From assembly GCA_905221605.1 (NCBI GenBank), contig CAJNDS010001602.1, positions 710,060 to 774,059 of the forward strand: DNA of 64,000 nucleotides, in the 5' to 3' direction. A model generated the notes under the pieces. It saw only the letters and a list, made by a program, of their open reading frames with translations. It had not been told where the DNA came from and searched no databases. This stretch comes from Symbiodinium natans (Eukaryota; Sar; Dinophyceae; Suessiales; Symbiodiniaceae). Positions 22,577-35,031 of this stretch are shown here, one piece after another (position 1 is the stretch's first letter; the number at the start of each line of letters is the position of its first letter). Both the position numbers and the translations under genes were made by a program.

Positions 22577-23387
22577 AGTGCGGTACCCCTAACACCCTGA
22601 AGCCCTGGAGCTGAGAACTCCAACCAAGAAGCACTGACAGATCCCCAAGAACCCTAAGCAAAGCACAGCCGTTAACACAAAGGAGTCTAAGCCCCACAAA
22701 AGCCAGGACTCCCTCTTCAGCTTCCACGGGCTGCTTAACCTCTGCGAGCAGCGCCTGATGTGCAACCCCTCCTCCTGGGCTGCAGGGGGTTTTGAGGGTC
22801 TAGGGGCTCAGAGACTAGTTAGGTTTTTAGTTTGCTCTTTTTGGGTTTAGAGGCTGACGGCTTCAGCATTTGAAGTTAAGGTCTTCGGGTTTGCCCGCAC
22901 ACTTAGGGCCACATTTCAGTGTTCAGGGCTCTCTGTTCCCTGCGCCCTCATTGCTTGTTTGTCATTGCCAGGGTTTCGCCATTGAGCTCATGGGCGGGCT
23001 GGGCCTTTCTTTGAGGGTTCTGGAGGTGAAGGCTAGGTGGAAGCCTTTGGAACCTAAAAGGCCCGAAAGGCTTGATCCCCGAGGATCTTATGGCGCTGGG
23101 CGTGCAGGGAGAAGAAACTCTTGCCTACTCGCACTCGCCATTTCGGGAACAGGTGCTTTGATTCAGGACTCCCAAAATTCAATTAGAAGACACTCATCCT
23201 TTGACTCCCGGAACCCTAGACCCGACCTGTACCTCCTATTTACCTACAGCGCTTGCAGCACAACTAACTTCCTCTTCATAACAAGTAGGCAGAACACCAA
23301 GACCTTAGCTAGTTGGACTCCCAGTTCAATCCTGAAATCCGACCCTCTACCCCCTAAACCCCTGCTCGCCTCCGTTGTGGCTCTGAG

Positions 23388-23459
23388 CTGAAACAGCCTC
23401 CTGCGACGCTGGCGGCGGAGTTTGCAAAGTTCGTTCACGGCTCAGTGGCTCCACCCTAA
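23388..23459 (+). CDS. candidate exon
   Basis: After GGCTCTGAG the frame reads LKQPPATLAAEFAKFVHGS, then VAPP and TAA inside the following CCCTAAA. A GT donor within TCAGTGGCT would end the exon before the stop. Unrecognised. Confidence 0.45.
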   Translation: MKQPPATLAAEFAKFVHGSVAPP

Positions 23460-23925
23460 AACCCTTTTAAGAGCACTTCCACACGCGGGGTTGGGTGGAA
23501 TCGAGTCTAGCGCTAGTCTGTTGGGTCGGATCGTGGGAGTTGACTTCCGTATGGGTTTGTGCGGCGCAACTCCACCCTAAACCCTAACACTGAAACCGCA
23601 CCATGCAGCTCTCGAGCATGCGTTCCCCCGATGCAGCTGAAGCCGAAACCACTAAACAGGCCGGTTTATTTACGGGTTTAGAGGTTCGACGGCTTAGGGT
23701 TGAAAATTTGTAGCGGAACCTCAAGAAGTGCCAACCTTTTTAGCTCCTATCAGGATATCTAGGCCCAAGGACGATTGCAAGTAGTGCCAGATTTGGAAGT
23801 TTAGAGCTTAAGGCCTAACCTTAAGCCTCGTGAGCACTCGTCCAGACACACTGCTGTCTGGCTCGCCCTCGAGGCATTTCTCTCACCTGCTCCCCTTCAG
23901 AGCTTTTTGCGACAAAGCCCATCTG

Positions 23926-24026
23926 TTGGGATGTTTCCCCTTATACTAGCCGTCCTTAATCGGGATCTTACTATGGGGTACTATAATGCCTCTTAAGGAC
24001 TGTTAGTCTAAGGGGGACCATCCCAA
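23926..24026. mobile_element. 100-bp palindromic MITE, copy 1
   Basis: Starts TTGGGATGTTTCCCCTTATA and ends with its inverse, GGGGGACCATCCCAA. Nearly the whole length is an inverted repeat around a GGGGTACTAT centre. It is flanked by an exact 8-bp direct repeat, CCCATCTG, the expected target-site duplication. It lies 23 bp upstream of the first OTU exon. Confidence 0.88.
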
Positions 24027-24049
24027 CCCATCTGGAACATCAAGTCAAG

Positions 24050-24579
24050 GACTGCCTTCCGCCTGATGGTTGGCAAAGGGTCTTTAGGCGACGGCAACTG
24101 CTTGTTCCGCGTCTTGTTGGCTGGGATTGCTTACAGCTCCTTGTCGCATGCGCAGATCCGCCAACAATGCGTGCATCACATCCGAAGACAAGCCACTCTC
24201 ACTCGGCATCTTGTGGGCAATGTTGACCACATGAGACATACAAGCCGGATGTGCGTTGATGGAGCGCCTGCACCTAAACCCGATAAGCCTAAAGGACTTT
24301 GAAACCTAAAGGACTTTCCGAGTGGTGAGGGTTTAAACTCCAAATGGCTAAATCCGAAGAGGTGTTCTGAGGTGGAGGTACTCGCATATCCAGGACTGTG
24401 CAGGCTTCCTGGAGCTGAGCACTTGGGGCATCTGTCAGGGTTTAGGGTTGAGGGTTCCGAGTCCCCAAGCACTTGCCGATCCCCAGGTGCTAGCAGGCGC
24501 AGCAGATGGCAACGATCCATGGATGCACTTCAGAGATTCCTGTTCTTTTTTCGCACGACGCCCGGGATACTTCCACAAA
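24050..24579 (+). CDS. OTU-type cysteine protease, partial, 3 exons
   Basis: Exon 24050-24250 reads MVGKGSLGDGNCLFRVLLAG, the OTU nucleophile motif (D-G-N-C-L-F, catalytic Cys), then SHAQIRQQCVHHI, the conserved helix after it. A donor AT|GTGCGT joins exon 24378-24439 in phase (GGAG|G), giving MYSHIQDCAGFLELSTWG, the G-x-x-E-L stretch of OTU domains. A third piece near 24497-24579 (MATIHGCTSEIPVLFSHD) looks like the following I-P-V strand, but its phase does not fit the previous donor exactly. The catalytic His near the C-terminus was not found. OTU enzymes usually remove ubiquitin. The N-terminus is also missing, so this is a fragment, possibly still active with unseen exons. Confidence 0.72.
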
Positions 24580-25043
24580 GTGTAAGCAAACTCCGAAAGC
24601 CCAGATGCTTGAACACACAAAAAAGTCTGGTCATGTGCCTGCTTCGCTGAACCTCCAAGTTATCCCTTTGGGGCTTAGGGTTTACGGTCTATGTTTAGAG
24701 TAGCAGCCTTCAAAAGCAGTTTTTGGAGCAGGGCTTCAGAGTTGCAGCTCTCGGCATTCTAAGACCCATGGGCAAGAGCGCGATGAGGATGTGTAAAGAG
24801 CCGGGTTTAAAATTCAGGGTTCAGGGTTTAGGGTTTAGGGTTCAGGGTTTCGGGTTCAGGGTTGATGGGTTTAGAGTCACCCAAGTGACATCGCGACGCG
24901 AGTATGTGGGGTACGGCTGTTCAGGCGGCTTCTTTGGGGCTGCTGGTTAAACGAAGTGGCCACATAAGGACGATGTAGTGGGATTGTGGAGGGTAGTAGG
25001 ATGAAAGGTCCTTCCTAGACTTCCCCCCGCATAGTCTACCCAG

Positions 25044-25097
25044 GAAAGACCACTCAAAAGGGTGGCGAGAAGTGCATGGAAAAGGCTCGCTGGCAGG
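25044..25097 (+). CDS. candidate exon
   Basis: Acceptor GTCTACCCAG|GA and donor AG|GGTCTGG region. The best frame is KTTQKGGEKCMEKARWQ; two other frames are also open. Unrecognised. Confidence 0.4.
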
Positions 25098-25756
25098 GTC
25101 TGGGGTTCATATAGGGGATTAGGGTAGCCGGGTCCTCTTTCGGACTTTTTTGATAGTAAGGTCTCTGTTTGAACTGGAGCTTCGAGCCTTTGAATTCCTG
25201 AGAATGGGAGCAGTGTCTAGGTGATCCTTTTGAGATCACATACTCTATATTGACTTCAAACCCTACACCCGAAACCCTAAAAACCATTAAAAAAGCCGAA
25301 AAACCCAAAACCCGAAACCCTAAATGCTCTAAAGCCTAAAGCCCGAAACCCTGAACAACCCTAGAAGCCTTAGGGTTTAATTTGTCGAAGTTCGGGCCTA
25401 TCTAGGAAAACGGGGTGACAGCACCTTAGTTTAAGGGTTTCGGGTTTGGGGTTCAGGGTGAAGGGTTTAGGGTTTAGGGACCAGGGTTTAGGGTTTCGTT
25501 CAGGATCGGAAGCATTGGCTGGATTCTTTTGTGAATGAGCATCTAGTCCAACCACGCACTTCAGAAGCTTCCTGGGTCCGGGGTTCAGGATAGGGGGGTT
25601 TGGGCCTTGTCCGCAATGACCTACTAGTCTGGGTGTTCGACTAGTATACCCTGAAGTGAGGGTTTAGCGTTTAGCGTTTAGGGTTTTACTGTGTAGTGGT
25701 GGGGGTTTAGGGTTTAGGGACCCTTAGCACCCGAAACCCAAAACCGCAGCTACTTT

Positions 25757-25866
25757 GTGGGGTTTTGCGTGATGGGTTTGCGTGCCACGAGGTCGCTCGC
25801 AGACGCGCCGTCCGGCCAATGGCAGCGCTGTGATGCATCCCAATGCTCAGGCCACCCGTATCTCCA
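25757..25866 (+). CDS. weak Cys-containing exon
   Basis: An open frame, MGLRATRSLADAPSGQWQRC then DASQCSGHPYL, merges into CCCTAAA. An internal acceptor CTCGCAG at 25801 could define a shorter exon. No family assigned. Confidence 0.3.
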
Positions 25867-26112
25867 AACCCTAAACCCTAAACCCAGTAATTCCCCAAGC
25901 CCACAAGAACACACCAAATATTTTTCAGCATGCCCCCCCCCCCCCCCCGCCAGTACCAGCCATTGAGGCCTAAAGAGCTCAGTCCCTCTATCATTTCTTA
26001 TACGCTGCCACAGACACCCGTTAATTTCCTAGGCACCCTACACTGGTTTAGGGTCTATGTCGGGAAACCGAAGCCTAGAGCTTTTACATTGCAGGCTAAG
26101 AGTCATATTTAA

Positions 26113-27385
26113 AACATATATATATATATATACATATGCAGATACAATATCCGTACAAGTTGCAGAATCAAAAACTGCGGCAAGGTACATTTGGGTTTTT
26201 TGTTGAGGTAAGCTCTCTAAACGCGTCCCTTTTCCGAGTCAAGGGTTTGGGGGTTTAGGTTGCTCCCCAAAACGGGATCAACTGCTGGCTTTCCTGATGC
26301 ATTCTAGGCGCAGGAAGTATGGCTACCTCTAAGCCCTAAACCGGCGAAGTCACTCGTGCAAGCTAGAACCCTCTTCCCGAATCATCCAATCAGAAGCCTT
26401 GTAAGCCTGACCAGGCCAAGCAGCCAGCGCGTGAATGCTGAGAGCCACTGCTTTAACGCAAACCCCAAACCCTTAGAGGGCGTGGGTTCGTATCGTTTGA
26501 GAACTGGCTAGGGTCTTAGGCTCGTGTTTAGAAGTATTTGTCAGACAATTGTCAACGGTCGGCCAAGATAGATTGCCAGGCCGCCCTCCCGAAATCCCGA
26601 AAACTGCTATGCCCTAAAAGCCTCAAGCCGGCGAGGAATTCGTGATATCCTCCCCGCCTGGCCTGGATGCCTCGTGCCTTCCTAAGTGCCAAGCCGTTGT
26701 GGTGGACTTGAGCTTGAGGGTGCTGCCCACAACTACCGACCAGTACGAGATTCCCTCGTCATTTCTGCGCTGCTACTCTTAGACTTGCTTGAAGCGTTTC
26801 AGCATCGGCCTATATCCAAGATCATGAGATCGCGGTGCTTGCATGTGTCGAAGACAGCTTTCTGCACTAAACCCGAAACCTACAAGCACAGCCCCAAGGC
26901 CGAGAGAAGATCGATATCAATCCCCCTCTCCAGGCCAGGGACCGCCAGACATGTGCGACACGATACGCTTCTCTACATAACGGTTAGGCGTTCTGGGTTT
27001 ATGGGTTTAAGGCTTTAGGGCTTTAGGGCTTTCGGGCTTCAGGGCTTTAGGGCTTTAGGGCTTTAGGGCTTAGGGTTCAAGGTTTAGGGTACAGTACCCT
27101 ATAGCTATGCTGTTGCTATAACCCTATCGCATTAGTCTTATTCGCGAGATGGGGCCTGCGCTTCGGGCTGGCTTGAGGGCTCGGTAAAGAAGAGCTGGGA
27201 CTTAATGATCCAGAGCCCGAAAAAGCGTCGAAGGATTTAGCAAGTCTTGCCAACCCACACTTAGCCCATAAAGTCGCAGGCAAATAGAATCCCAGCTACA
27301 TCCCAAGACCCTAAACCCTTAAGGTTCTAAACCCTAAACCTGTGAGGCCCTAGATCTTAAGCCCCTCAACCTAAACCCAAATTAG
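26113..27385. other. TA repeat, sparse sequence and TTTAGGGC array; no firm gene
   Basis: A short TA run at 26116-26133. An open frame at 26686-27018 contains a hydrophobic stretch (LVISALLLLDLL) but lacks convincing ends. TTTAGGGC octamers lie at 27010-27075. Confidence 0.4.
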
Positions 27386-27424
27386 GTGCGGGTAGTGCTA
27401 CGAACCCAGAATCTTGCGCAGCCG
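27386..27424 (+). CDS. short GCC2/GCC3-like exon, phase 1-1
   Basis: The acceptor AAATTAG|G is followed by AG-SATNPESCAA, ending G|GTTTATG. The G-S-A-T ... C pattern and phase 1-1 match the Cys-rich exons at 6.5 and 41.8 kb. At 39 bp it is among the shortest exons proposed here. Confidence 0.5.
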
Positions 27425-28275
27425 GTTTATGACCCCCAACCTTCCCTCTTCGGGCCCTGGTCGTGACTGCCCCTATAAACCACTTATAACTCCCAGCCAA
27501 AAGAGGCACAAATGAGACAAAGACTCAAATAAGGGTTCGCACATGTGGCCCTTGTTTTGAGGGTCTCTGGACAGGGTTGTCGTTTTCAAGGGTTCAAAGG
27601 CTTTCTCCAAAACCGTGTTTAGAGGGTTTGGAGGCTGCTGTAATTGGCGGGTTTTTGAATGTTTTGGATTACTCGCCATGAAATTCAGGGGGAACTCACC
27701 CAGGTTCGGCCCCTCCCAAAATCCTCCCCAAGGCCCCAAAGCCCTACACTCTAAACTCATGGCCCCTCAGCCCCACCCCAGCCGTTAACAGACAGAAAGA
27801 TCTCATAAATGAAGTTAAAGAGATAGTGAAAACGGCTTCTTCACCAAATCACAGCAAAGCTTGAGACCCCAAACCCCGGGTTTGAGTAGGCTGTCGGGTT
27901 TAGGTGTAGTCAGTGCAGTCCCATGACCCGAGGTGGTCGGGACATGAGCGAGCTTCACCTCCAGACACCACCCCGCAAGCCGGGAGACGCACGCCGGCCG
28001 CATTGCGCAGGGATCTGCCGGGTTTCCGGGCTTAGGGTTTAGGGTTGAGGGTTGGGTTGAGGGTTTAGGGTTTGGGGTTTAGGTTTTAGGGTTTAGGCTC
28101 AGGGAGTGTAGGGTTTTTCGGGGGGAGCTTGCTGCTCAGCACTGGGGCTGCAAGTATAGTTTGACTTGCTGCTTATAACCCTGCTACTTCAATATGCATG
28201 GAACCTCCCTGGGCTCCATGCCTGTACCTTAAACCCTCAAGTTTAGGGTTTAGGGTTGAGGGTTATTCAGCGCAG

Positions 28276-28366
28276 GGTATACGATCTCAGTGCAAGGGTG
28301 CCGGGGCTCACTTTGTCCCCAAGGTCCGAACCAGAAAGGGCATCTACAGCGCGCTTTCGCACCAGG
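28276..28366 (+). CDS. candidate exon, frame ambiguous
   Basis: Acceptor TTCAGCGCAG and donor AG|GGTCGC. Three frames are open; one gives GIRSQCKGAGAHFVPKV, then RTRKGIYSALSHQ. Flank polarity is mixed. Unrecognised. Confidence 0.38.
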
Positions 28367-28476
28367 GTCGCTAGGGTTTGGGGCCCCGGTGGTCTGGACC
28401 CAAAACCCTTAGATCCGCAAACCCTTGACCCCCTTAGAGCCTTAGACTTAAACACCTAACCCCTAAGCCCTGAAAC

Positions 28477-28576
28477 TTGGCATGTTCACCCTTATGCTAA
28501 AGTCCTTAATAGGGAATATAGTAGGGGGTACTATATTCGCTATGAAGGACTGGCAGTGTAAGGGGGAACATCCCAA
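28477..28576. mobile_element. 100-bp palindromic MITE, copy 2
   Basis: TTGGCATGTTCACCCTTATG at the left end and GTAAGGGGGAACATCCCAA at the right. An exact 8-bp direct repeat, CCTGAAAC, flanks it. The centre is TAGGGGGTACTATA. Confidence 0.9.
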
Positions 28577-28652
28577 CCTGAAACCCTCAAATCCTTAAAC
28601 CCTAAACCCGTAACCCTCAAATCCTGAACCCTAAACCCGAATTCGCTACCAG

Positions 28653-28723
28653 GATGCTGCGTCGTGGCACCTCGGCCAACCAGGGTATATATTTACCTCA
28701 AGGACCACGTGAACTCTAACAAG
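28653..28723 (+). CDS. candidate exon, good splice sites
   Basis: AG|GA acceptor (CGCTACCAG) and donor AAG|GTAATT. The frame reads CCVVAPRPTRVYIYLKDHV, then NSNK, phase 1 to 0. Unrecognised. Confidence 0.58.
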
Positions 28724-29179
28724 GTAATTATGGTCCATACGCGTTTGGGTTGAGGGCTGAAGTATCATCGTAGGCCTTAGAGTTGTATGGGGTGACCAAT
28801 GGGGTGTATGATGTCACGTTTGAAGTTCATTGTAGTTCGAAAGGTAGGCTTATTCACCGTTTATTGGCTCACAGGTTTCATTCGAGGGCTTGTAGGGTTG
28901 TTTCATTGGAGTACATATGCCCTTTTTGAGACTTCCCTCCAATTGCTTCCATGTAGAGCCTGTCTTGAGCATCTTGAACATCCTTTTTAGGGACGTAGGG
29001 CTTGAAACCCGCGCCCGCACGGCACGTGGACTACTCGGTCCTACAAGCCCCTAAAAGGCTTTCAAGGGATGAACTGCTAGGAGGGGCCATCAGATGCTGC
29101 TGATGCTGACGGGTTTTATATGACTTTAGTTTATATAAGTCGAAAAGGTCCACAAGCAGCCAAGATGCGGACGATGGTC

Positions 29180-32100
29180 GAGTTCACGGCCCCTCTGACA
29201 CCCAGACGAGGCCAGCTGATGCTGATGATGCCGACTGATGATGCTCGCCTTCACGGTCCGATGACACCCACAAGGGACTAGCTGATGCTGATGATGCTTG
29301 CCATAAAAGCCGCGGACGCCCAGCAAGCAGCCAACTGATGCTGATGATGCTCGCCTTCACGGCCCCCTGACGCCCAAGGGGCCAGCTGATGCTGATGATG
29401 CTTGCCACAAAGGCCGCGGACGCCCAGCTAGCAGCCAACTGATGCTGATGATGCTCGCCTTCACGGCCAGCTGATGCTGATGCTTGCCATAACGGCCGCG
29501 GACGCCCAGCAAGCAGCCAACTGATGCTGATGATGCTCGCCTTCACGGCCCCCTGACGCCCAAGGGGCCAGCTGATGCTGATGATGCTTGCCACAAAGGC
29601 CGCGGACGCCCAGCTAGCAGCCAACTGATGCTGATGATGCTCGCCTTCACGGCCAGCTGATGCTGATGCTTGCCATAACGGCCGCGGACGCCCAGCAAGC
29701 AGCCAACTGATGCTGATGATGCTCGCCTTCACGGCCCCCTGACGCCCAAGGGGCCAGCTGATGCTGATGATGCTTGCCACAAAGGCCGCGGACGCCCAGC
29801 TAGCAGCCAACTGATGCTGATGATGCTCGCCTTCACGGCCAGCTGATGCTGATGCTTGCCATAACGGCCGCGGACGCCCAGCAAGCAGCCAACTGATGCT
29901 GATGATGCTCGCCTTCACGGCCCCCTGACGCCCAGAAGGGGCCAGCTGATGCTGATGATGCTTGCCAGAAAGGCCGCGGACGCCCAACAAGCAGCCAACT
30001 GATGCTGATGATGCTCGCCTTCACGGCCCCCTGACGCGCAGAAGGGGCCAGCTGATGCTGATGATGCTTGCCATAAAGGCCGGGACGCCCAGCAAGCAGC
30101 CAACTGATGCTGATGATGCTCGCCTTCACGGCCCCCTGACGCCCAGAAGGGGCCAGCTGATGCTGATGATGCTTGCCATAAAGGCCGCGGACGCCCAGCA
30201 AGCAGCCAACTGATGCTGATGATGCTCGCCTTCACGGCCCCCTGACGCCCAGAAGGGCCAAGCTGATGCTGATGATGCTTGCCATAAAGGCCGCGGATGA
30301 TGCTTGCCATAAAGGCCGCGGACGCCCAGCAAGCAGCCAACTGATGCTGATGATGCTCGCCTTCACGGCCCCCTGACGCCAGAAGGGGCCAGCTGATGCT
30401 GATGATGCTTGCCATAAAGGCCGCGGACGCCCAGCAAGCTGCCAACTGATGCTGATGATGCTCGCCTTCACGGCCCCCTGACGCAGGAAGGGCCAAGCTG
30501 ATGCTGATGATGCTTGCCATAAAGGCCGCGGACGCCCAGCAAGCAACTGATGCTGATGATGCTCGCCTTCACGGCCCCCTGACGCCCAGAAGGGCCAAGC
30601 TGATGCTGATGATGCTTGCCATAAAGGCCGCGGACGCCCAGCAAGCAGCCAACTGATGCTGATGATGCTCGCCTTCACGGCCCCCTGACGCCCAGAAGGG
30701 GCCAGCTGATGCTGATGATGCTTGCCATAAAGGCCGCAGACGCCCAGCAAGCTGCCAACTGATGCTGATGATGCTCGCCTTCACGGCCCCCTGACGCCCA
30801 GAAGGGCCAAGCTGATGCTGATGATGCTTGCCATGAAGGCCGCGGACGCCCAGCAAGCAGCCAACTAATGCTGATGATGCTCGCCTTCACGGCCCCCTGA
30901 CGCCCAGAAGGGCCAAGCTGATGCTGATGATGCTTGCCATAAAGGCCGCGGACGCCCAGCAAGCAGCCAACTGATGCTGATGATGCTCGCCTTCACGGCC
31001 CCCTGATGCCCAGAAGGGGCCAGCTGATGCTGATGATGCTTGCCATAAAGGCCGCGGACGCCCAGCAAGCAGCCAACTGATGCTGATGATGCTCGCCTTC
31101 ACGGCCCCCGATGCTGATGATGCTTGCCATAAAGGCCGCGGACGCCCAGCAAGCAGCCAACTGATGCTGATGATGCTCGCCTTCACGGCCCCCTGACGCC
31201 CAGAAGGGGCCAGCTGATGCTGATGATGCTTGCCATAAGGGCCGCGGACGCCCAGCAAGCAGCCAACTGATGCTGATGATGCTCGCCTTCACGGCCCCCT
31301 GACGCCCAGAAGGGGCCAGCTGATGCTGATGATGCTTGCCATAAAGGCCGCGGACGCCCAGCAAGCAGCCAACTGATGCTGATGATGCTCGCCTTCACGG
31401 GCCCCCTGACGCCCAGAAGGGGCCAGCTGATGCTGATGATGCTTTGCCATAAAGGCCGCGGACGCCCAGCAAGCAGCCAACTGATGCTGATGATGCTCGC
31501 CTTCACGGCCCCCTGACGCCCAGAAGGGGCCAGCTGATGCTGATGATGCTTGCCATAAAGGCCGCGGACGCCCAGCAAGCAACCAACTGATGCCGATGAT
31601 GCTCGCCTTCACGGCCCCCTGACGCCCAGAAGGGGCCAGCTGATGCTGATGATGCTTGTCATAAAGGCCGCGGACGCCCAGCAAGCAGCCAACTGATGCT
31701 GATGATGCTCGCACGGCCCCCTGACGCCCAGAAGGGGCCAGCTGATGCTGATGATGCTTGCCATAAAGGCCGCGGACGCCCAGCAAGCAACTGATGCTGA
31801 TGATGCTCGCCTTCACGGCCCCCTGACGCCCAGAAGGGGCCAGCTGATGCTGATGATGCTTGCCATAAAGGCCGCGGACGCCCAGCAAGCAGCCAACTGA
31901 TGCTGATGATGCTCGCCTTCACGGCCCCCTGACGCCCAGAAGGGGCCAGCTGATGCTGATGATGCTTGCCATAAAGGCTGCGGACGCCCAGCAAGCAGCC
32001 AACTGATGCTGATGATGCTCGCCTTCACGGCCCCCTGACGCCCAGAAGGGGCCAGCTGATGCTGATGATGCTTGCCATAAAGGCCGCGGACGCCCAGCAA

Positions 32101-32862
32101 GCAGCCAACTGATGCTGATGATGCTCGCCTTCACGGCCCCCTGACGCCCAGAAGGGGCCAGCTGATGCTGATGATGCTTGCCATAAAGGCCGCGGACGCC
32201 CAGCAAGCAGCCAACTGATGCTGATGATGCTCGCCTTCACGGCCCCCTGACGCCCAGAAGGGGCCAGCTGATGCTGATGATGCTTGCCATAAAGGATGCC
32301 GATGATGCTCGCCTTCACGGCCCCTGACGCCCAGAAGGGGCCAGCTGATGCTGATGATGCTTGCCATAAAGGCCGTGGACGCCCAGCAAGCAGCCAACTG
32401 ATGCCGATGATGCTCGCCTTCACGGCCCCCTGACGCCCAGAAGGGGCCAGCTGATGCTGATGATGCTTGCCATAAAGGCCGCGGACGCCCAGCAAGCAGC
32501 CAACTGATGCCGATGATGCTCGCCTTCACGGCCCCCTGACGCCCAGAAGGGGCCAGCTGATGCTGATGATGCTTGCCATAAAGGCCGCGGACGCCCAGCA
32601 AGCAGCCAACTGATGCCGATGATGCTCGCCTTCACGGCCCCCTGACGCCCAGAAGGGGCCAGCTGATGCTGATGATGCTTGCCAGAAAGGCCGCGGACGC
32701 CCAGCAAGCAGCCAACTGATGCCGATGATGCTCGCCTTCACGGCCCCCTGACGCCCAGAAGGGGCCAGCTGATGCTGATGATGCTTGCCATAAAGGCCGC
32801 GGACGCCCAGCAAGCAGCCAACTGATGCTGATGATGCTCGCCTTCACGGCCCCCTGACGAAA
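29180..32862. repeat. 106-bp dimeric satellite, about 34 copies
   Basis: Each 106-bp unit is a pair of related 53-bp halves, one starting GCCAGCTGATGCTGATGATG and one GCCAACTGATGCTGATGATG, roughly three-quarters identical. The first part (29.3-29.9 kb) holds three copies of a 186-bp higher-order unit in which part of the sequence is lost. A GATGCCGATG variant is concentrated in the last units (32.29-32.73 kb). Long minus-strand ORFs exist only because the unit lacks stops; 106 is not a multiple of 3, so the frame rotates between units and no constant protein is encoded. Confidence 0.97.
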
Positions 32863-34631
32863 GGAGCCTCTAAGAAGTCACGCTTCGACGTATATATTCA
32901 GTTTTACTTAAATTAAATCAGTTCCATACGTGATGTCTGTGTGTGTGGAGGAGGGACGACCCCACACCCCGAGCCCCCAGGAAAACCCTGCAATTATCCA
33001 GAAACCCAAGCCTTAACACCTACTATGACCCCAAACCGCCCTGTTAGGGAACCTCCTCGCAGGGTTATCCTATCCTAAGCCCTGAACTCTAAACTGCAAC
33101 CCTAAACCCTGGTCATCCAAGTTTGGGCTATTCGCCATTTCCGACTCCCTACACGCCGAGGCATGGCACGGGGTTAAACTCACAGCCTCATCATCATAAA
33201 TGCATGACTAACCCCCCTCGACCCCCCAAACCAGAATCATGATTTAGTGTTGAGTCATTGGTTGTGGTATTTGCATGTTTGGGGGAGGGAAACATGCCAG
33301 GAGAGTTTTGATTCACTCTAAGTCCTAAGCACTAAACTTTGTGCTTTAACTTCACGAAAAGGGCACGTAGCATAGAGCTTTCAGGGTTTATCGTGCTTCT
33401 CGAGCTTGCAGGCCTAAAGGTGTTTTAGGGTTCCGGTGCTGAGTCAACAACGTTGGACTTGTATTGGCCAGTCTGAACCTCATTCAACTCACGTTTGTAG
33501 CAATTAAGGGCTTTCAGGGTTTATGGGTTTCTTGGGCTTAAAAAGGGGACTGCACCCGCTTTGCTTTGAGCTTTGCAAAGCCCAAACCCCAAAGCCTGCG
33601 CAGGCGGGAGCAGTCTCAACATCCTCGAAACCTGCCGCTCTTCTGCAAATTACTAGGACCGGGAGTAGAGCCTTTTTTTCCTTTTTTTAGGGTTAGAATC
33701 CCCTTAAAACCAAAAAGGGCACCCTTTTTATTCCTAGGTTATTCCCGGGTCTAGATTTGAAGCCTGGGAGGATGTCGATGGGTTTAGCCCTTGGGGTTTT
33801 AGGCAGATGGGGATTCTTGCGGGCTGAAAAAGCTCATACAGACACTGGGCTTAAACTTTAGGGTATACACTCCTAAACCCTGTACCCTAAGCCCTTGCTG
33901 GCTTTTCTAAGGGACCCATTCCGAGACATGTCCCTGAGCCTTGCTCTTACGGGAGCCCCACAAAAGAACCCTCAAAGTATTGGTTTAGGGTGTAAGGTTT
34001 AGGGTTTAGGGTTTAGGGTTTAGTATCCGGGCTTCTTATATTTGCTTGATGAAGTCTCTTCAGGTTGGCCAACCAAGGGGTCGAACTGCGAGGGAGTGGT
34101 AGCTGCAGGGTTGAGGGTTTAGGGGTTTAGAGTTTTTTAGGGTTGAGGGTTTTCCGATCTTGGGTTTGGGGCTTTGCTCGTTTGAGGCACTATAGAGCCC
34201 CTGAGGGATCTACTGCCTCAGGGATTCTGTAGGATGGGTGGGAGGGGGCTAAGGCCTGAACATAAACCTTATACACCCGAACTCCTACAAACCAAGCCCT
34301 GCATACCAACATCAAGATGATTTGCGACTCGACCATCAACTCTACACCCAAAATCCCTGGAGCCTAAGCCCCATAAACCCGACGACCCCTACATTAAACT
34401 CGAACGAGGCCTCAAATCAAATCCTGGCGAGCCCCAGGTTTGCAAGCGAGTTCACGCCCCCAAAGGTGGCGATGGAGCGCGCGGGAGGCGGGCTTCAGGG
34501 TGTTTCAGGCTTGGGGTTTCAGCGCCTCAAAAGTTTTAGGCGGTGTGCTTTGTTGGATTCTTTAAGGGTAATGTACAGGGCGGGGCTTCAGGGTCCGCCC
34601 AAACCCTAAACGGAGATGCTTGCCTTGCCAG
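32863..34631. other. mixed unique and degenerate repeat sequence
   Basis: Little TTTAGGG until 33985-34025. Possible small exon 34068-34107 (TCTTCAG acceptor, GTGGTAGC donor) and weak ORFs at 33566 and 34322; none convincing. Confidence 0.4.
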
Positions 34632-34686
34632 CTCCTTCTTGAAGTTGCTCGGAGGCAGAATGAGCGGCGCCTTGAGGGGGAGGGGG
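34632..34686 (+). CDS. coiled-coil-like exon
   Basis: The acceptor CTTGCCTTGCCAG is followed by LLLEVARRQNERRLEGEG and a GT donor at 34687. Leu/Arg/Glu-rich helix character. Probably the same gene as 35032 and 35486, which are also Glu-rich. Confidence 0.6.
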
Positions 34687-34860
34687 GTATATGAACCCTA
34701 AATGTAGGGGTTGCGGTCTGCAGTACACACATATTATACATATACCTTAAGCTGCTCCAATTCCCAGTAGCAATAGGGTGCGTTGAGTCCCCGGGATGTA
34801 GGAGCCAGTCTCTGTGGGTGTAGGCCTTGCGTGCTTTGAAGGATCTCCTGCAAACTTCCC

Positions 34861-35017
34861 AAACCCTAAACCCTAAGGTCCAAGCCTCAAAAAGCCCTAA
34901 ACCCTAAACCCTAAACCCTAAACCCTGAACCCTGAACCCTGAACCCTGAACCCTGAACCCTGAACCCTGAACCCTGAACCCTAAACCCTAAACCCTAAAC
35001 CCTAAACCCTAACCCTG
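34861..35017. repeat. CCCTAAA array with internal CCCTGAA block
   Basis: Perfect CCCTAAA units, then about eight CCCTGAA units, then CCCTAAA again, immediately upstream of the 35032 exon. The sharp block structure suggests local amplification of one mutated unit. Confidence 0.98.
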
Positions 35018-35031
35018 TCCGAAACTCGTAG

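Noticed and set aside
29184-32847. Series of long minus-strand ORFs with HHQHQL/ASIISISW repeats
   Set aside because: They follow a 106-bp satellite that has no stops on that strand; the unit is not a multiple of three, so frames rotate between units.
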